Assembly: GCA_013375495.1 (NCBI GenBank)
Contig: JABXKC010000021.1
Span: 1-64,000 of the forward strand
Direction: 5' to 3'
From: Promethearchaeota archaeon
GTDB lineage: Archaea; Asgardarchaeota; Lokiarchaeia; Sigynarchaeales; SOKP01
Length of the DNA stretch: 64,000 nt
Shown: piece by piece, positions 1 to 9,137 of the stretch
How positions within the stretch are numbered: the stretch's first letter is position 1
Layout: each line of letters begins with the position of its first letter
Position numbers and translations under genes: made by a program
Notes under the pieces: generated by a model
Told to the model about the DNA's origin: nothing
Databases searched by the model: none
The model's input: the letters and a program-made list of their open reading frames with translations, nothing else

Positions 1-258
1 ATATACTATAAATAGGTTCCGGGCTACATTCTTGTTTATTGCCCAATATAAGATGAAAAAGATGAAGAGATAAATAATTGTTCCCCCAAATTCAGTGATA
101 AACCTGAAAAAATAATCCGTATTGACAAGAGTATCTCTGAGCATTTGATTCCAATAAAATTCATAAAGAGCTGGTACTATAAGGATTATAACGATTGAAA
201 TTATACACAAGATTCCGATAAGAAGCAGGAAATATTTAGACCGTTTATTTTCTTCCAT
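1..258 (-). CDS. PAP2-like membrane phosphatase, N-terminal part (cut by window edge)
   Basis: This leftward reading frame is open from an ATG at 258 to the window edge (86 codons), so the C-terminal part is outside. It opens with a charged MEENKRSKYF stretch followed by a strong membrane segment (about residues 10-30), a short loop, and a second hydrophobic segment (about 55-75). The loop and second segment (FFRFITEFGGTIIYL, then YWAINK) resemble the start of PAP2-superfamily membrane phosphatases. The catalytic motifs that would prove the family lie beyond the edge, so any membrane protein with a similar hairpin remains possible. Confidence 0.55.
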   Translation of the reverse strand, partial: MEENKRSKYFLLLIGILCIISIVIILIVPALYEFYWNQMLRDTLVNTDYFFRFITEFGGTIIYLFIFFILYWAINKNVARNLFIVY

Positions 259-344
259 TTTACATCGCTAATTTGATTTTGGGATTTCAATTATTAAATG
301 ATCATAATGTTTTATAATTTTAAAGGTGATGTCAAAATAGAAAT

Positions 345-475
345 AAAAAAAATAAATTGATTTGTGTTAGGGTGTTAATGCAAATTGTATTTTTATTAAA
401 TTACATTTTAACCTAAACCAATCATACTTAGAGCATCTTTAGCTTCTAAAATTCCTTATTTTGTATTTTATAAAT
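345..475 (-). pseudogene. Decayed 3' end of the small protein gene found at 25553
   Basis: Reading leftward, codons ending at a stop at 408-410 give ILEAKDALSMIGLG, almost identical to the C-terminus of the intact 25553-25852 protein (VLEAKDALSMVGLG). The downstream non-coding DNA (about 345-407) also matches the flank of that gene (about 25495-25552), so this is a DNA-level duplicate and not a chance peptide. Further upstream the match continues only after a frame change (GFIKYKIR against GYKYTLH) and then fades near 475. No start codon or N-terminal part survives. The bases from 476 to 687 hold nothing recognisable apart from the AT-rich promoter region of the next gene. Confidence 0.8.
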
Positions 476-687
476 CCTTAATGTATTTAAGATTAAACGC
501 GAATATGTTTTACATCGTATTTAATAAATCTGTTACTCGATTGTAATACCCTAGTTTTACTTAGCAAAATTTGTGCTTTTCGAAGTTTCTATCCTTGGAT
601 TAAATAATAATTAATTAATTAAAAGGATAAAAATTAAAAAAAGCTAAACTTAATTCACTTATTACTGAATTTAAAATGGAGAATGTT

Positions 688-2109
688 ATGAATTTAGAGA
701 ATTTATTTAAACCAAAATCAATGGCAGTAGTGGGAATCAGCAAAAAAAATCCACTGAGTCCCGGGAGGATAATTTTTGTAAAGAATGTTTTTGAAATGGA
801 AGTGAAAGTTTATGGTATCCACCCAGAGGGAGGAGAAATTGATGGAGTGCGCTTGTACACCAGATTAGATGAGTTACCTGAAATTCCTAATCTTTTAGTA
901 ATTGCAATTTCTGCAGATGCGACTCTAGAATATGTGCAAAGTTGCGCAGATTTAGATATTCCTGCTTGCATAATTATTGGTGGAGGATTCGCTGAGATAG
1001 GCTCTGAGGGAGTTAAAAGACAAGAAAGATTAGTAAAGATAGCAAATGATAACGGAATCGCAGTATTAGGGCCAAATTGTATAGGAGTATATTCCCCTCC
1101 TTTGTTAGATACAATTTTTATGCCTACAGAGCGGATTACACGCCCGCCTAAAGGAACTGTAGCACTAATCAGTCAATCTGGAGGTGTTTTAGTGGATCAA
1201 TTCTTCCATAAATTCAAGGAAATCAACATAGGAGTCTCAACTGCTGTTTCGATAGGTAATCGTGCGTTGGTTGATGAAAATATGTTATTAGAATACTTTA
1301 GTAAATATGATAAAGGAACATCTAATATTGCGTTTTATTTGGAGGGTTTTAAATCGAGCAGGAAGTTTTTAGAGTTGGCGAAAGAATCAAACGACACAGT
1401 TGTAACTTATTTTGGGGGGTTATCCGAGCATGGTAGGAGCGCGACAAAGTCCCATACTGCAAGTTTATCCGGAAATGATAGAATTCTCTCAGCGGCATTA
1501 AAACAAAATTTAATTATTCAGCCCAAAACTGAATTAGAGTTGCTTACGTATTTAAAGTTGTTTGAGATCCTCTCTCATAAAAAGAAACCTTTTGATTATT
1601 ACACGATTAAAGAAGGCAAAGTCGCTATTTTATCAATTTCAGGAGGGCATGGAGTCATATGTGCCGATCTACTCAAGAAATATAATCTCTCTAGCGTGGA
1701 ATATACAGAAGTAGAAAAAAAAGAGATGGAAGAATTAGTGAACCCTGTTGCACGTAAGATAGCTTCGTTTAATGACCCAATAGATCTTACTGGTTCTGCT
1801 AAAGATGAAGATATTGAGAATTTAATTCAATATTTATCAAAAATTAAACGCATTGAATGTATAATTCTTCTTATATTACCTTATACTCCCTCAATCTCGT
1901 TTCAGATAGGGAGAAAAATAGCGAATAGAGTAACAGCTGATAAAAAGCCATTAGTGTGTTTTATACCCTATATTCAGAAATATGGATTGATAATAGAATC
2001 TTTAGAGCTTTCAAATATTCCTGCTTTTCACAGTATCGAAGAAGCGGTTCAAGCGGTTTCAGCTCTTAAAATGTTGGCACGAATTTATAATATTAAACAA
2101 AAAAAGTAA
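688..2109 (+). CDS. Acyl-CoA synthetase (ADP-forming) alpha-subunit-like protein
   Basis: The product (473 residues) has the order of NDP-forming acyl-CoA synthetase alpha chains: an N-terminal CoA-binding Rossmann domain (MAVVGISKKN near residue 13), then the first ligase-CoA domain (ISQSGG), then the second. The SHTASLSG segment matches the place of the phosphorylated histidine (SHTGALAG type) used in phosphoryl transfer. These enzymes make ATP from acyl-CoA, ADP and phosphate. No ATP-grasp beta subunit is encoded nearby, so the partner must lie elsewhere or the protein has another role. I prefer the second ATG (688) because a GGAG sits six bases before it; the first ATG is at 676. Confidence 0.8.
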   Translation: MNLENLFKPKSMAVVGISKKNPLSPGRIIFVKNVFEMEVKVYGIHPEGGEIDGVRLYTRLDELPEIPNLLVIAISADATLEYVQSCADLDIPACIIIGGGFAEIGSEGVKRQERLVKIANDNGIAVLGPNCIGVYSPPLLDTIFMPTERITRPPKGTVALISQSGGVLVDQFFHKFKEINIGVSTAVSIGNRALVDENMLLEYFSKYDKGTSNIAFYLEGFKSSRKFLELAKESNDTVVTYFGGLSEHGRSATKSHTASLSGNDRILSAALKQNLIIQPKTELELLTYLKLFEILSHKKKPFDYYTIKEGKVAILSISGGHGVICADLLKKYNLSSVEYTEVEKKEMEELVNPVARKIASFNDPIDLTGSAKDEDIENLIQYLSKIKRIECIILLILPYTPSISFQIGRKIANRVTADKKPLVCFIPYIQKYGLIIESLELSNIPAFHSIEEAVQAVSALKMLARIYNIKQKK

Positions 2110-2216
2110 GATATTCTGGAGTTAAATTCAAAAATTCTCCAATGATTAAGACCATCTTTTAATTTAACAAGATGAAAGATATTCTTATTAAATCAATGTA
2201 GATAAATTTTTTTGTT

Positions 2217-4577
2217 CTAATTGATAGTGTTTAGAGTCATACCTAGTTCTTGAACAATCTTCTTAAATTTGTTATAAATAATCTGATTTATAGTAAATTT
2301 TCCTTCGCTATGCAGTATTTTTAAAATTTTCGCTCCATAATAGGTTCTAGCAATTTGAAAGACGTCATATGAAGTGGAAGTTTTATCTTTTTGTTTAGAG
2401 ATAGATGATTGTTCAAATTCATCTTTCCGAACATTCAAAATTTCGCTGTAGTATCTTGAAAAAGGGGTAAATTTCATTTTCTCTAAATTAAATACGTGAG
2501 TACTCCCAATTTCTTTTTTTTTTAAAATTTGTCTTACATATTTGTGAATAAGATTAAGAATTTGTATTCTAAGCTCGTCTTTAGTTATTTGAGGTGTTTT
2601 AAACAAATTCAAAATCATATTAGGGGGAATTTGAATTCCAGAAATAGCTTCTTTAAGATTTAAGAGATTTAGAATCATATCAAAATTATTATTCACAAAT
2701 TTTTCGTTATTATTGAATAGATATTCTTCTTCTTTTAAAATTGTGTTAAATAAAAATTCCTTGAATTCATATATGAATTGATAAAAGTGAGGAACATATT
2801 GCTTTTTGGGGGACTTTTCTAAGATTTGAATTGCTTTAAAAGGATTTAGTTCTTTTTTCAGCACTTTTTGCACAAAAGATAAAGGATATGAACCCTCAAT
2901 GAATTTAACCCCTTTTGAAACACTACTTATCGCATCTTTAAAGGAACATTTAGTTATCACTTCAATTATTTTACATTGTTCCTTGGTTACCTCTTTAGGG
3001 GTTCTTTTGCAATAACAAAGGTCAAAGGGCTTTAAATCGAAAAACAAATGGTTTCTAAAATCCGGAATTAATATATGAGTTTCATATGCAATGACCTGAC
3101 TCCCATAAACAAGATTTCCAGCAATATCCCATTCAACTATCATTACATCATCATTATTAAGGAATTCTAGTCCAACATCATGAGTGTAATCAACACCGTA
3201 TCGTAATAATGGTAATCCTTGTTTTGATTTTATACTAATATTTGCTGATTTCCCCCAATATTTCATATTAAAGTAAGTAATACTAGGATTTTTTTTCCAG
3301 TCAATTTTAAATAAACGCTTAAAAAGATAGAAATTTAACCCGATATCCCGTGGTTTAATCAAATTTTTCTTTTCCCCGAAAAATCCTAAATGTGGGATAA
3401 GATAATCTAAATATAAATGATTATTTAAGTTATTGGGATCATGAGCAACGACAATTAGATTATTAACTTGTTTTAATTCGATTTTTGACTTATGAATTCT
3501 ATTTTTTTTTATTAATAATTTGAAAAAACCAAATTTTCTAACATAGAATTTTTTATCTATATCTTTAATTTTTTGATAGTATCTTCCAAATTTTGTGATA
3601 TATTTTTCATGAGGGATATCCAAAACTTCCAAATGTGCTTCAATTAGATTTATATATTTAATGGGATAAAACCCGTTAAGTAATCTAAAGATTATAGTTA
3701 ATAGGTGATTTTCAAAAACATCGTAATTTTCAAATTCAAACTTTCCAATTATTTTTTGTTCTTTAAAGTTTAATTCATTCGAATATTTATTCATGAAATA
3801 ATAGAAAAAGTAGTTTTCTTCGAAACTAGTCCTAAAACCCAATGAATTCAATTGATTGAGAAACGATTCATTATATAACTTAAGAAAAATTATGTGATCT
3901 TCAAGGATCTTATCAATAGCTGCAATTATTTGTATTAGATCAAGGAATTTCCAGTCTTTGATTACATGATTACATTTCGAAAATCCATCTAAAAATATTT
4001 CATTATAATTTTCAAGAAAAAGAGGGGGAAATCTCTTGGAAAAAACGCCTAAGTAATGAAAAAACTTCAAGAAATTATTTTGTTCAATGAGAACGCTTAG
4101 ATTTTCTTTAAATAAATTGTTATTGTTAATAAAGGGTCCTGCCTTTAGCGAAAAATATAGTGAATCTAAAATCAATCCTGATTCTTTAGATTTTTGCGCA
4201 AGTAAAAGAAAATTTTTACATTTTTCTTCTGACGAGGAATCAATGAAAGATATACCGTTTTTTTCTATTAAATCAATAAGTTTAACCGCTGAAGAGGGTT
4301 TAATCGTAAAAATGAGTTTCATTAGATGAATGCACACCTTTCCTTCAAAAGTTTCATTCATAAGAATAGAAGGACATTCATGATAAATCTTATGTAAGCT
4401 TTCCTCAACAATTATATGATAAATATTCCTCTTTTCAAAAATGACTGCACGAATCTTTAGGGGTTCTTCTCTTAGTAATAGAATCTTTAACTTATAATTA
4501 GGAATGCTTTGTACTTTTTCGTAGAGAATATCCCCAAAGTAAGTATTTAGGTAATCTGATATTTTTCTTTCTTCCAT
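2217..4577 (-). CDS. Unknown 786-residue protein, coupled to VWA gene
   Basis: I do not recognise this protein. It has no signal peptide and no clear membrane segment. It is rich in Lys, Ile, Leu, Asn and Phe, mostly predicted helical, with a more beta-like middle part (around residues 365-530) containing EWDIAGNLVYGSQ and FFDLKPFDLCYC. Its ATG lies two bases after the stop of the VWA gene upstream (TAA-AG-ATG), so the two are almost certainly co-transcribed and translationally coupled. By context it should work with the VWA protein and perhaps with the chaperonin-like protein further upstream. The function is unknown. Confidence 0.75.
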   Translation of the reverse strand: MEERKISDYLNTYFGDILYEKVQSIPNYKLKILLLREEPLKIRAVIFEKRNIYHIIVEESLHKIYHECPSILMNETFEGKVCIHLMKLIFTIKPSSAVKLIDLIEKNGISFIDSSSEEKCKNFLLLAQKSKESGLILDSLYFSLKAGPFINNNNLFKENLSVLIEQNNFLKFFHYLGVFSKRFPPLFLENYNEIFLDGFSKCNHVIKDWKFLDLIQIIAAIDKILEDHIIFLKLYNESFLNQLNSLGFRTSFEENYFFYYFMNKYSNELNFKEQKIIGKFEFENYDVFENHLLTIIFRLLNGFYPIKYINLIEAHLEVLDIPHEKYITKFGRYYQKIKDIDKKFYVRKFGFFKLLIKKNRIHKSKIELKQVNNLIVVAHDPNNLNNHLYLDYLIPHLGFFGEKKNLIKPRDIGLNFYLFKRLFKIDWKKNPSITYFNMKYWGKSANISIKSKQGLPLLRYGVDYTHDVGLEFLNNDDVMIVEWDIAGNLVYGSQVIAYETHILIPDFRNHLFFDLKPFDLCYCKRTPKEVTKEQCKIIEVITKCSFKDAISSVSKGVKFIEGSYPLSFVQKVLKKELNPFKAIQILEKSPKKQYVPHFYQFIYEFKEFLFNTILKEEEYLFNNNEKFVNNNFDMILNLLNLKEAISGIQIPPNMILNLFKTPQITKDELRIQILNLIHKYVRQILKKKEIGSTHVFNLEKMKFTPFSRYYSEILNVRKDEFEQSSISKQKDKTSTSYDVFQIARTYYGAKILKILHSEGKFTINQIIYNKFKKIVQELGMTLNTIN

Positions 4578-4579
4578 CT

Positions 4580-7102
4580 TTAAAATCTTGAGTTAATTAT
4601 ATTAGTAATTAATTCTGGAAATCGCTCCCAATCTTTTATTGGTAATATTTGTCCACCAGCAAGTTTGACAATTTTTTCTGATTCTCTTATATTATATTGT
4701 TTTTCTGGACAAACGAGAATAAAATCTACTCCTAATGATTTGAAGGCTCTCAATATTTCAGCTGCATCAGGCAGATCGTAAATATCAGAGTCGGTAAACA
4801 AGATGTTTACCTTGCTCTTCGAGTTAAAAGATTTTTTAAACTGGTCTCGCGCCCAAAGTAAAGCCTTTTCTACAAATGTAGTCCCTCGCGATTTTAAACC
4901 TAGAAGCTCATCCGCCAATTTTTCTAAGTCTATTTTTTGATTGATTTCCTTTAATATATGTGTATTTTTCTCGAATAGAGTAATCCCTAATTCGTCCTTT
5001 CTCATCCCATAAACGAGCATAGTTACACAAATTGCCATGTATGCTAATTTTTCACCAGTCATGCTCTCTGAGATGTCCATTTCGATACATACGCTTCTCT
5101 TACCACTTGAAGAGATAGACACAAAGAGGTCATCATAAGTAATATGTTCAATTATTTTACCTTTTTCTAGGAGATTTAGCATAGTTTCCTCTAAATCTAT
5201 ATCCTCATAAGTATCTCCAATCTCATAAGGTCTTACCAAATTCGTTTGGAAGAGACCTGGGGTTAAACTTCCCAGATAAGATTTTGAATAATTAATTCCT
5301 AAATCAATTAACATGGATTTAGTTAAATCTTTAATTTTAGTTTTCAAAAATGTTGGTATTTCATCGCGGTGCAAAAACCACTGTTTTATTAGGTTTTCTC
5401 CATCCCCTGCTGTCAGAGTAGAAATGAGTCTATCCATTCCATTCTTTCCTTCAACTGTATTAGCAGCCTCGAGAGATTTTTTCAGATTAAAATGACCCAA
5501 AGCAGATAAACCTTCTCTATTATTCATGCCTAATGCTAAGGTCATTAATTCTAATATCTTTTCGAAATCTAATTCAAATTTAAGTTTATCGATGAGATCC
5601 TGAATCTTTTTTAAATCTGAATGAGGTTTATTCATATATAACTTCAAAATTTCATAGGGTGGGTCAATCAACTCTGCTATTTCTTCCTTAGACATACCAA
5701 TTTTCTCTCCAATCATCTGTATTGTTTGCTTTTTAGGATATAATTTTAGTTCTCCTAAGAACTCAACTACATCTTTAAGCTCTGTTGGAACAATACACGA
5801 TTCAATTGTGAGGTATATTAATTGGTTTAGAAATTTGGATATAAATTGGGCACAAAAAATATTTTCACAAGAGTTTGTGAGCTGTACTATTATATTAGTA
5901 AGAATTTTAAAATCCTCATGGGAGCGGAAGGCCTTTTTAGCTTTTTCTATCTCTAATAACAACACTTTCTGAAATGTGGATGTCCAAGACGAAGAATTAA
6001 TAGCATATTTGCTTATTAATTCGAGTAGGGAATAATCCCCATCGAGTTTTAATTTGAATAAATCAATCTCAGAAAACTCTTTACTTAAAATCGTATATAA
6101 GGATTTTCTGATATTCATTCCAAGGGATTGATCTAATAATTTTACTAATTTAAAAATTAAAGGAAGAGGAAGAGAATCAAGAGAACATTTTAAAATTTCA
6201 TTTAAATTAACATTAGAGATTTCATTTAATTCAATTGCAGCATTAAAGAAATGCTCTATAGTCTTTATTCTTTCGTAAAGAATATTTTTTAATATTGGTC
6301 TTTCTTTCAAAAATACATCATTAATTTCGTTTAAATACTTAATTGTGTTAATTAAATCCTCAAAAGTCCCTTCCTTTTTAATTATCTCAAAATCCTTATC
6401 TAAGTTTCGATTGCTTAGAACTTTAATAGTAATTCTTTCCCATTTCTTTATTGAATATTTCTCAACTAAATCGTTGAAGCCTAATTCTTTAATCGCTACT
6501 AATTCTTTTGGTGTTAAAGAATTTATTTTTTCGATTACTTTTTTTTTTGCTACATGCATAAGATCTGCTTTCGTCGTAATTTTTTCCTTGTAAAAATTTG
6601 AAATTTCTGTATAAAATAATAAAGCAGATTTAAAGAGGGTTTGATTTTGATTCTTTAACAACCATTCTACAAAGTCCTCAACATTTTGAACTTTTGTAAA
6701 GTCGAAAGAATTAGAAAATTCAATTTCATCATGTAATTTTTGAACTTGAATTGACATTGATTCTTCTTCAGAGTGAATTTGAGACTCGTAATTAAAATCG
6801 CCAGAAATATTCGGATCATCTATGAGAGCATCAAATTCTCTTATTGAACAGTTAGGAAATAATATTTGAAAAGCAATTTTTTTAGCTAAATCTTGATTAT
6901 CCGGAAATGAGGTTGCAGTTGCAATTTCTACATAATCTTTTAAGGAGAGGGAATTACCCTTACGTAAGTATCTAGCAAGTAATAATTGTGGTATTGATTG
7001 TAGTTGTCTAGGGGAGGGCATTTGAATAATATCGGGATGCTTCCTCATTTTGCTTATGAATTCTGCGCTAAATTCGGAAGGATTATACGGGTATATCTTC
7101 AT
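4580..7102 (-). CDS. VWA-domain protein with large helical N-terminal region
   Basis: The last roughly 170 of 840 residues form a von Willebrand A domain. The metal-ion-dependent adhesion site is complete: DISES (Asp near residue 676), the Thr of RGTTF (near 741) and the Asp pair of FTDSD (near 770). The first 650 residues are Leu/Lys/Glu-rich and helical with no recognised fold. The layout, a C-terminal VWA behind a long helical region without signal peptide, recalls CoxE-like or BatA-like cytosolic VWA proteins, which usually pair with a MoxR-type AAA+ ATPase. No such ATPase is present; the upstream neighbour is a chaperonin-like gene instead. Confidence 0.82.
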   Translation of the reverse strand: MKIYPYNPSEFSAEFISKMRKHPDIIQMPSPRQLQSIPQLLLARYLRKGNSLSLKDYVEIATATSFPDNQDLAKKIAFQILFPNCSIREFDALIDDPNISGDFNYESQIHSEEESMSIQVQKLHDEIEFSNSFDFTKVQNVEDFVEWLLKNQNQTLFKSALLFYTEISNFYKEKITTKADLMHVAKKKVIEKINSLTPKELVAIKELGFNDLVEKYSIKKWERITIKVLSNRNLDKDFEIIKKEGTFEDLINTIKYLNEINDVFLKERPILKNILYERIKTIEHFFNAAIELNEISNVNLNEILKCSLDSLPLPLIFKLVKLLDQSLGMNIRKSLYTILSKEFSEIDLFKLKLDGDYSLLELISKYAINSSSWTSTFQKVLLLEIEKAKKAFRSHEDFKILTNIIVQLTNSCENIFCAQFISKFLNQLIYLTIESCIVPTELKDVVEFLGELKLYPKKQTIQMIGEKIGMSKEEIAELIDPPYEILKLYMNKPHSDLKKIQDLIDKLKFELDFEKILELMTLALGMNNREGLSALGHFNLKKSLEAANTVEGKNGMDRLISTLTAGDGENLIKQWFLHRDEIPTFLKTKIKDLTKSMLIDLGINYSKSYLGSLTPGLFQTNLVRPYEIGDTYEDIDLEETMLNLLEKGKIIEHITYDDLFVSISSSGKRSVCIEMDISESMTGEKLAYMAICVTMLVYGMRKDELGITLFEKNTHILKEINQKIDLEKLADELLGLKSRGTTFVEKALLWARDQFKKSFNSKSKVNILFTDSDIYDLPDAAEILRAFKSLGVDFILVCPEKQYNIRESEKIVKLAGGQILPIKDWERFPELITNIINSRF

Positions 7103-7356
7103 AATTTAATGAATAAATTAATATTTTAATTAAAATCAAAATCATTAGTGATTGATTCATAACATTTTCCTCCTTGAATATTCAATAAACTAAGACAATT
7201 TAACAAGGATTAAGTGTATTTAACTGTAAATTTCAACAAAATTCTCTTTGTTAACTGTAGTTGAGTTTTCAAAATTATGAGAATTTTTATTACTAAAAAT
7301 AATATTTTCATTACTTTCCAATTCGCTTTGCATTTTATTAAATAACACCTGAAGAA

Positions 7357-9102
7357 TTATTTGGTATTATATAAATCGGAAAATAAACTCTCATCTTTTT
7401 TATTAAGATATTTTCTTACCTTTTCTTGATGTTTTTGACTTTTTACTTCTTTCCCTTCTTTTTCAATCTGTTCATACAATTTTCGGTTATAAACCATGAT
7501 TAAACTATCAACACGTATAATTTGCCGTGCAAGTTCGCTAGTTATTTTTATAATTTGTTTCTTTGTGAAATATCCATCGTAAATACCCTCTTTTACAACA
7601 TCTACTATATCATTAACAATACAATTAAAACCCATATATTTTTGGCCATTAGAATGTGCTGCTCTTAATTGGGGTATTAGATCAAGAGGCTCAGCTGCAG
7701 AATTCATAATTATGTGGGCTGGTAGATTCTCAATAGCTTTAGCGTACTCTGTAATTACAATTTGATATTTATTTGGATAATTTTGTGCAAAAATTTTAAG
7801 TTTTTGAGAAATCTCACATTCTAAAGCACCACCCCCGGGGAGTAATTTTTTATCTTTTACTGTTTGAATCGCAACTCTTAAAGAACCATTGAATATCTCT
7901 TCTAATTCATCCATTAAAGGTGGAATTCCCCCTCTTATTAAGAATGTAAGAATTTTTGAGCTTTCAAGATTAATGAAAAACATCTCATCTCCGCTTATTT
8001 TCTTAAATTCGACAGAATCGGCATTACCTAATTTTATATTAGAAAGATCACTAAAACTTGAAATAGCGTTAACCCCCAATAATTTGGTTAATTTTTTTAT
8101 ATCTTCCTCACCCACTAGTTCTAAAGCAACTATTCCCATACTAGCGCAATAGTCTATAAAATAAGGCTTAATTTTTTTCTGACAGAAAATAACATCAACT
8201 CCTTTTTGTTTGAATAATCGGGCTAAATTACCATAATATTCATTTCTAAATTGGGAAAACTCTTGTAACATCTCTTTACTATTAATCTCCACCTCTTTTG
8301 GATATAATTCCTTATTTCCTGGAATAAAAAAATCAAGAGATTTTTGAACTAAAAGTATTCCTGCATTTGTAATTTTATCGGGTAAAGATAAATTTGGTTT
8401 ATCCTTATATATTATCATCCCGTTTATTAATTCTGAATCATTGACACTTTTTCCCGGCACTTTCCTAAATAAAATATCAGAAAAAACAAAATTATGCGAT
8501 TTAAAGAAGAGATCAGTATTATTTTTGAGTGTTTCTACGATTAATGCTATATGACTTTCTTTATTATGATATGTAAATTTATGATTCATGACACTTTTAA
8601 TAATGTCTACTAATTGATGATCGTTCTGGAAATCAAATTGAATAACATTATCTTCTAAAATTTCTAGGGCTTTATTCATAGAAAGAGAAAAGCCTCTATT
8701 AATTATTTGTGGTGGTATACCCAGTGCTAACATTTCTCTAGTTTTTTCAAGTAAAAATGCGGTGAGGAGTATAGCTGTTTTTGTTCCATCACCACAATTT
8801 TTTTCTTGTGTTTTTACGAGGTCTAATAGCATCAGGGTTATTGGGATCCTATTCTTAAAAGTTTTCACAACTTTATCTCCCTTTTGGGTAATAATCGGCT
8901 CATTTGAAAATGGAATTATCATTTTATTTAATCCCTTAGGACCAAACATTGACATAATAACCTTTGCGATTGCTCGTGTAATGTCAAAATTCACGACTTG
9001 AACATCCTTTTCTCCTAAAGAACTCACTGCGTCATTATATATTTTAGGATTATAATTCTTGAGAGTGTTTTCTCTTGTTTTTTCTATCATTTTTTTATGC
9101 AC
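7357..9102 (-). CDS. Diverged group II chaperonin (thermosome-like) subunit
   Basis: The 581-residue product follows the group II chaperonin order (equatorial, intermediate, apical, intermediate, equatorial): FGPKGLNKMI near residue 53, GDGTKTA at 104-110 (usual GDGTTTA), and LPGGGALECE near 421. Two ATPase residues of the family are changed. The Asp of the usual TNDG/TKDG motif is Lys74 (ITQKGD), and the Asp of the usual EDALRV motif is Gly406 (NGSLRV). From family knowledge these two aspartates catalyse ATP hydrolysis, so this subunit is probably hydrolysis-deficient. It precedes the VWA gene by 254 bases on the same strand. It may join a hetero-oligomer with a normal thermosome, or have a different job. 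Confidence 0.85.
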   Translation of the reverse strand: MHKKMIEKTRENTLKNYNPKIYNDAVSSLGEKDVQVVNFDITRAIAKVIMSMFGPKGLNKMIIPFSNEPIITQKGDKVVKTFKNRIPITLMLLDLVKTQEKNCGDGTKTAILLTAFLLEKTREMLALGIPPQIINRGFSLSMNKALEILEDNVIQFDFQNDHQLVDIIKSVMNHKFTYHNKESHIALIVETLKNNTDLFFKSHNFVFSDILFRKVPGKSVNDSELINGMIIYKDKPNLSLPDKITNAGILLVQKSLDFFIPGNKELYPKEVEINSKEMLQEFSQFRNEYYGNLARLFKQKGVDVIFCQKKIKPYFIDYCASMGIVALELVGEEDIKKLTKLLGVNAISSFSDLSNIKLGNADSVEFKKISGDEMFFINLESSKILTFLIRGGIPPLMDELEEIFNGSLRVAIQTVKDKKLLPGGGALECEISQKLKIFAQNYPNKYQIVITEYAKAIENLPAHIIMNSAAEPLDLIPQLRAAHSNGQKYMGFNCIVNDIVDVVKEGIYDGYFTKKQIIKITSELARQIIRVDSLIMVYNRKLYEQIEKEGKEVKSQKHQEKVRKYLNKKDESLFSDLYNTK

Positions 9103-9137
9103 TTAAATTAAATGGTAATTAGGTTGTTTTTAATAAA

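Noticed and set aside
7889..8152. Antisense ORF inside the chaperonin-like gene
   Set aside because: It lies fully within a well-supported gene on the other strand, with no recognisable protein features; the same holds for the other internal opposite-strand frames.
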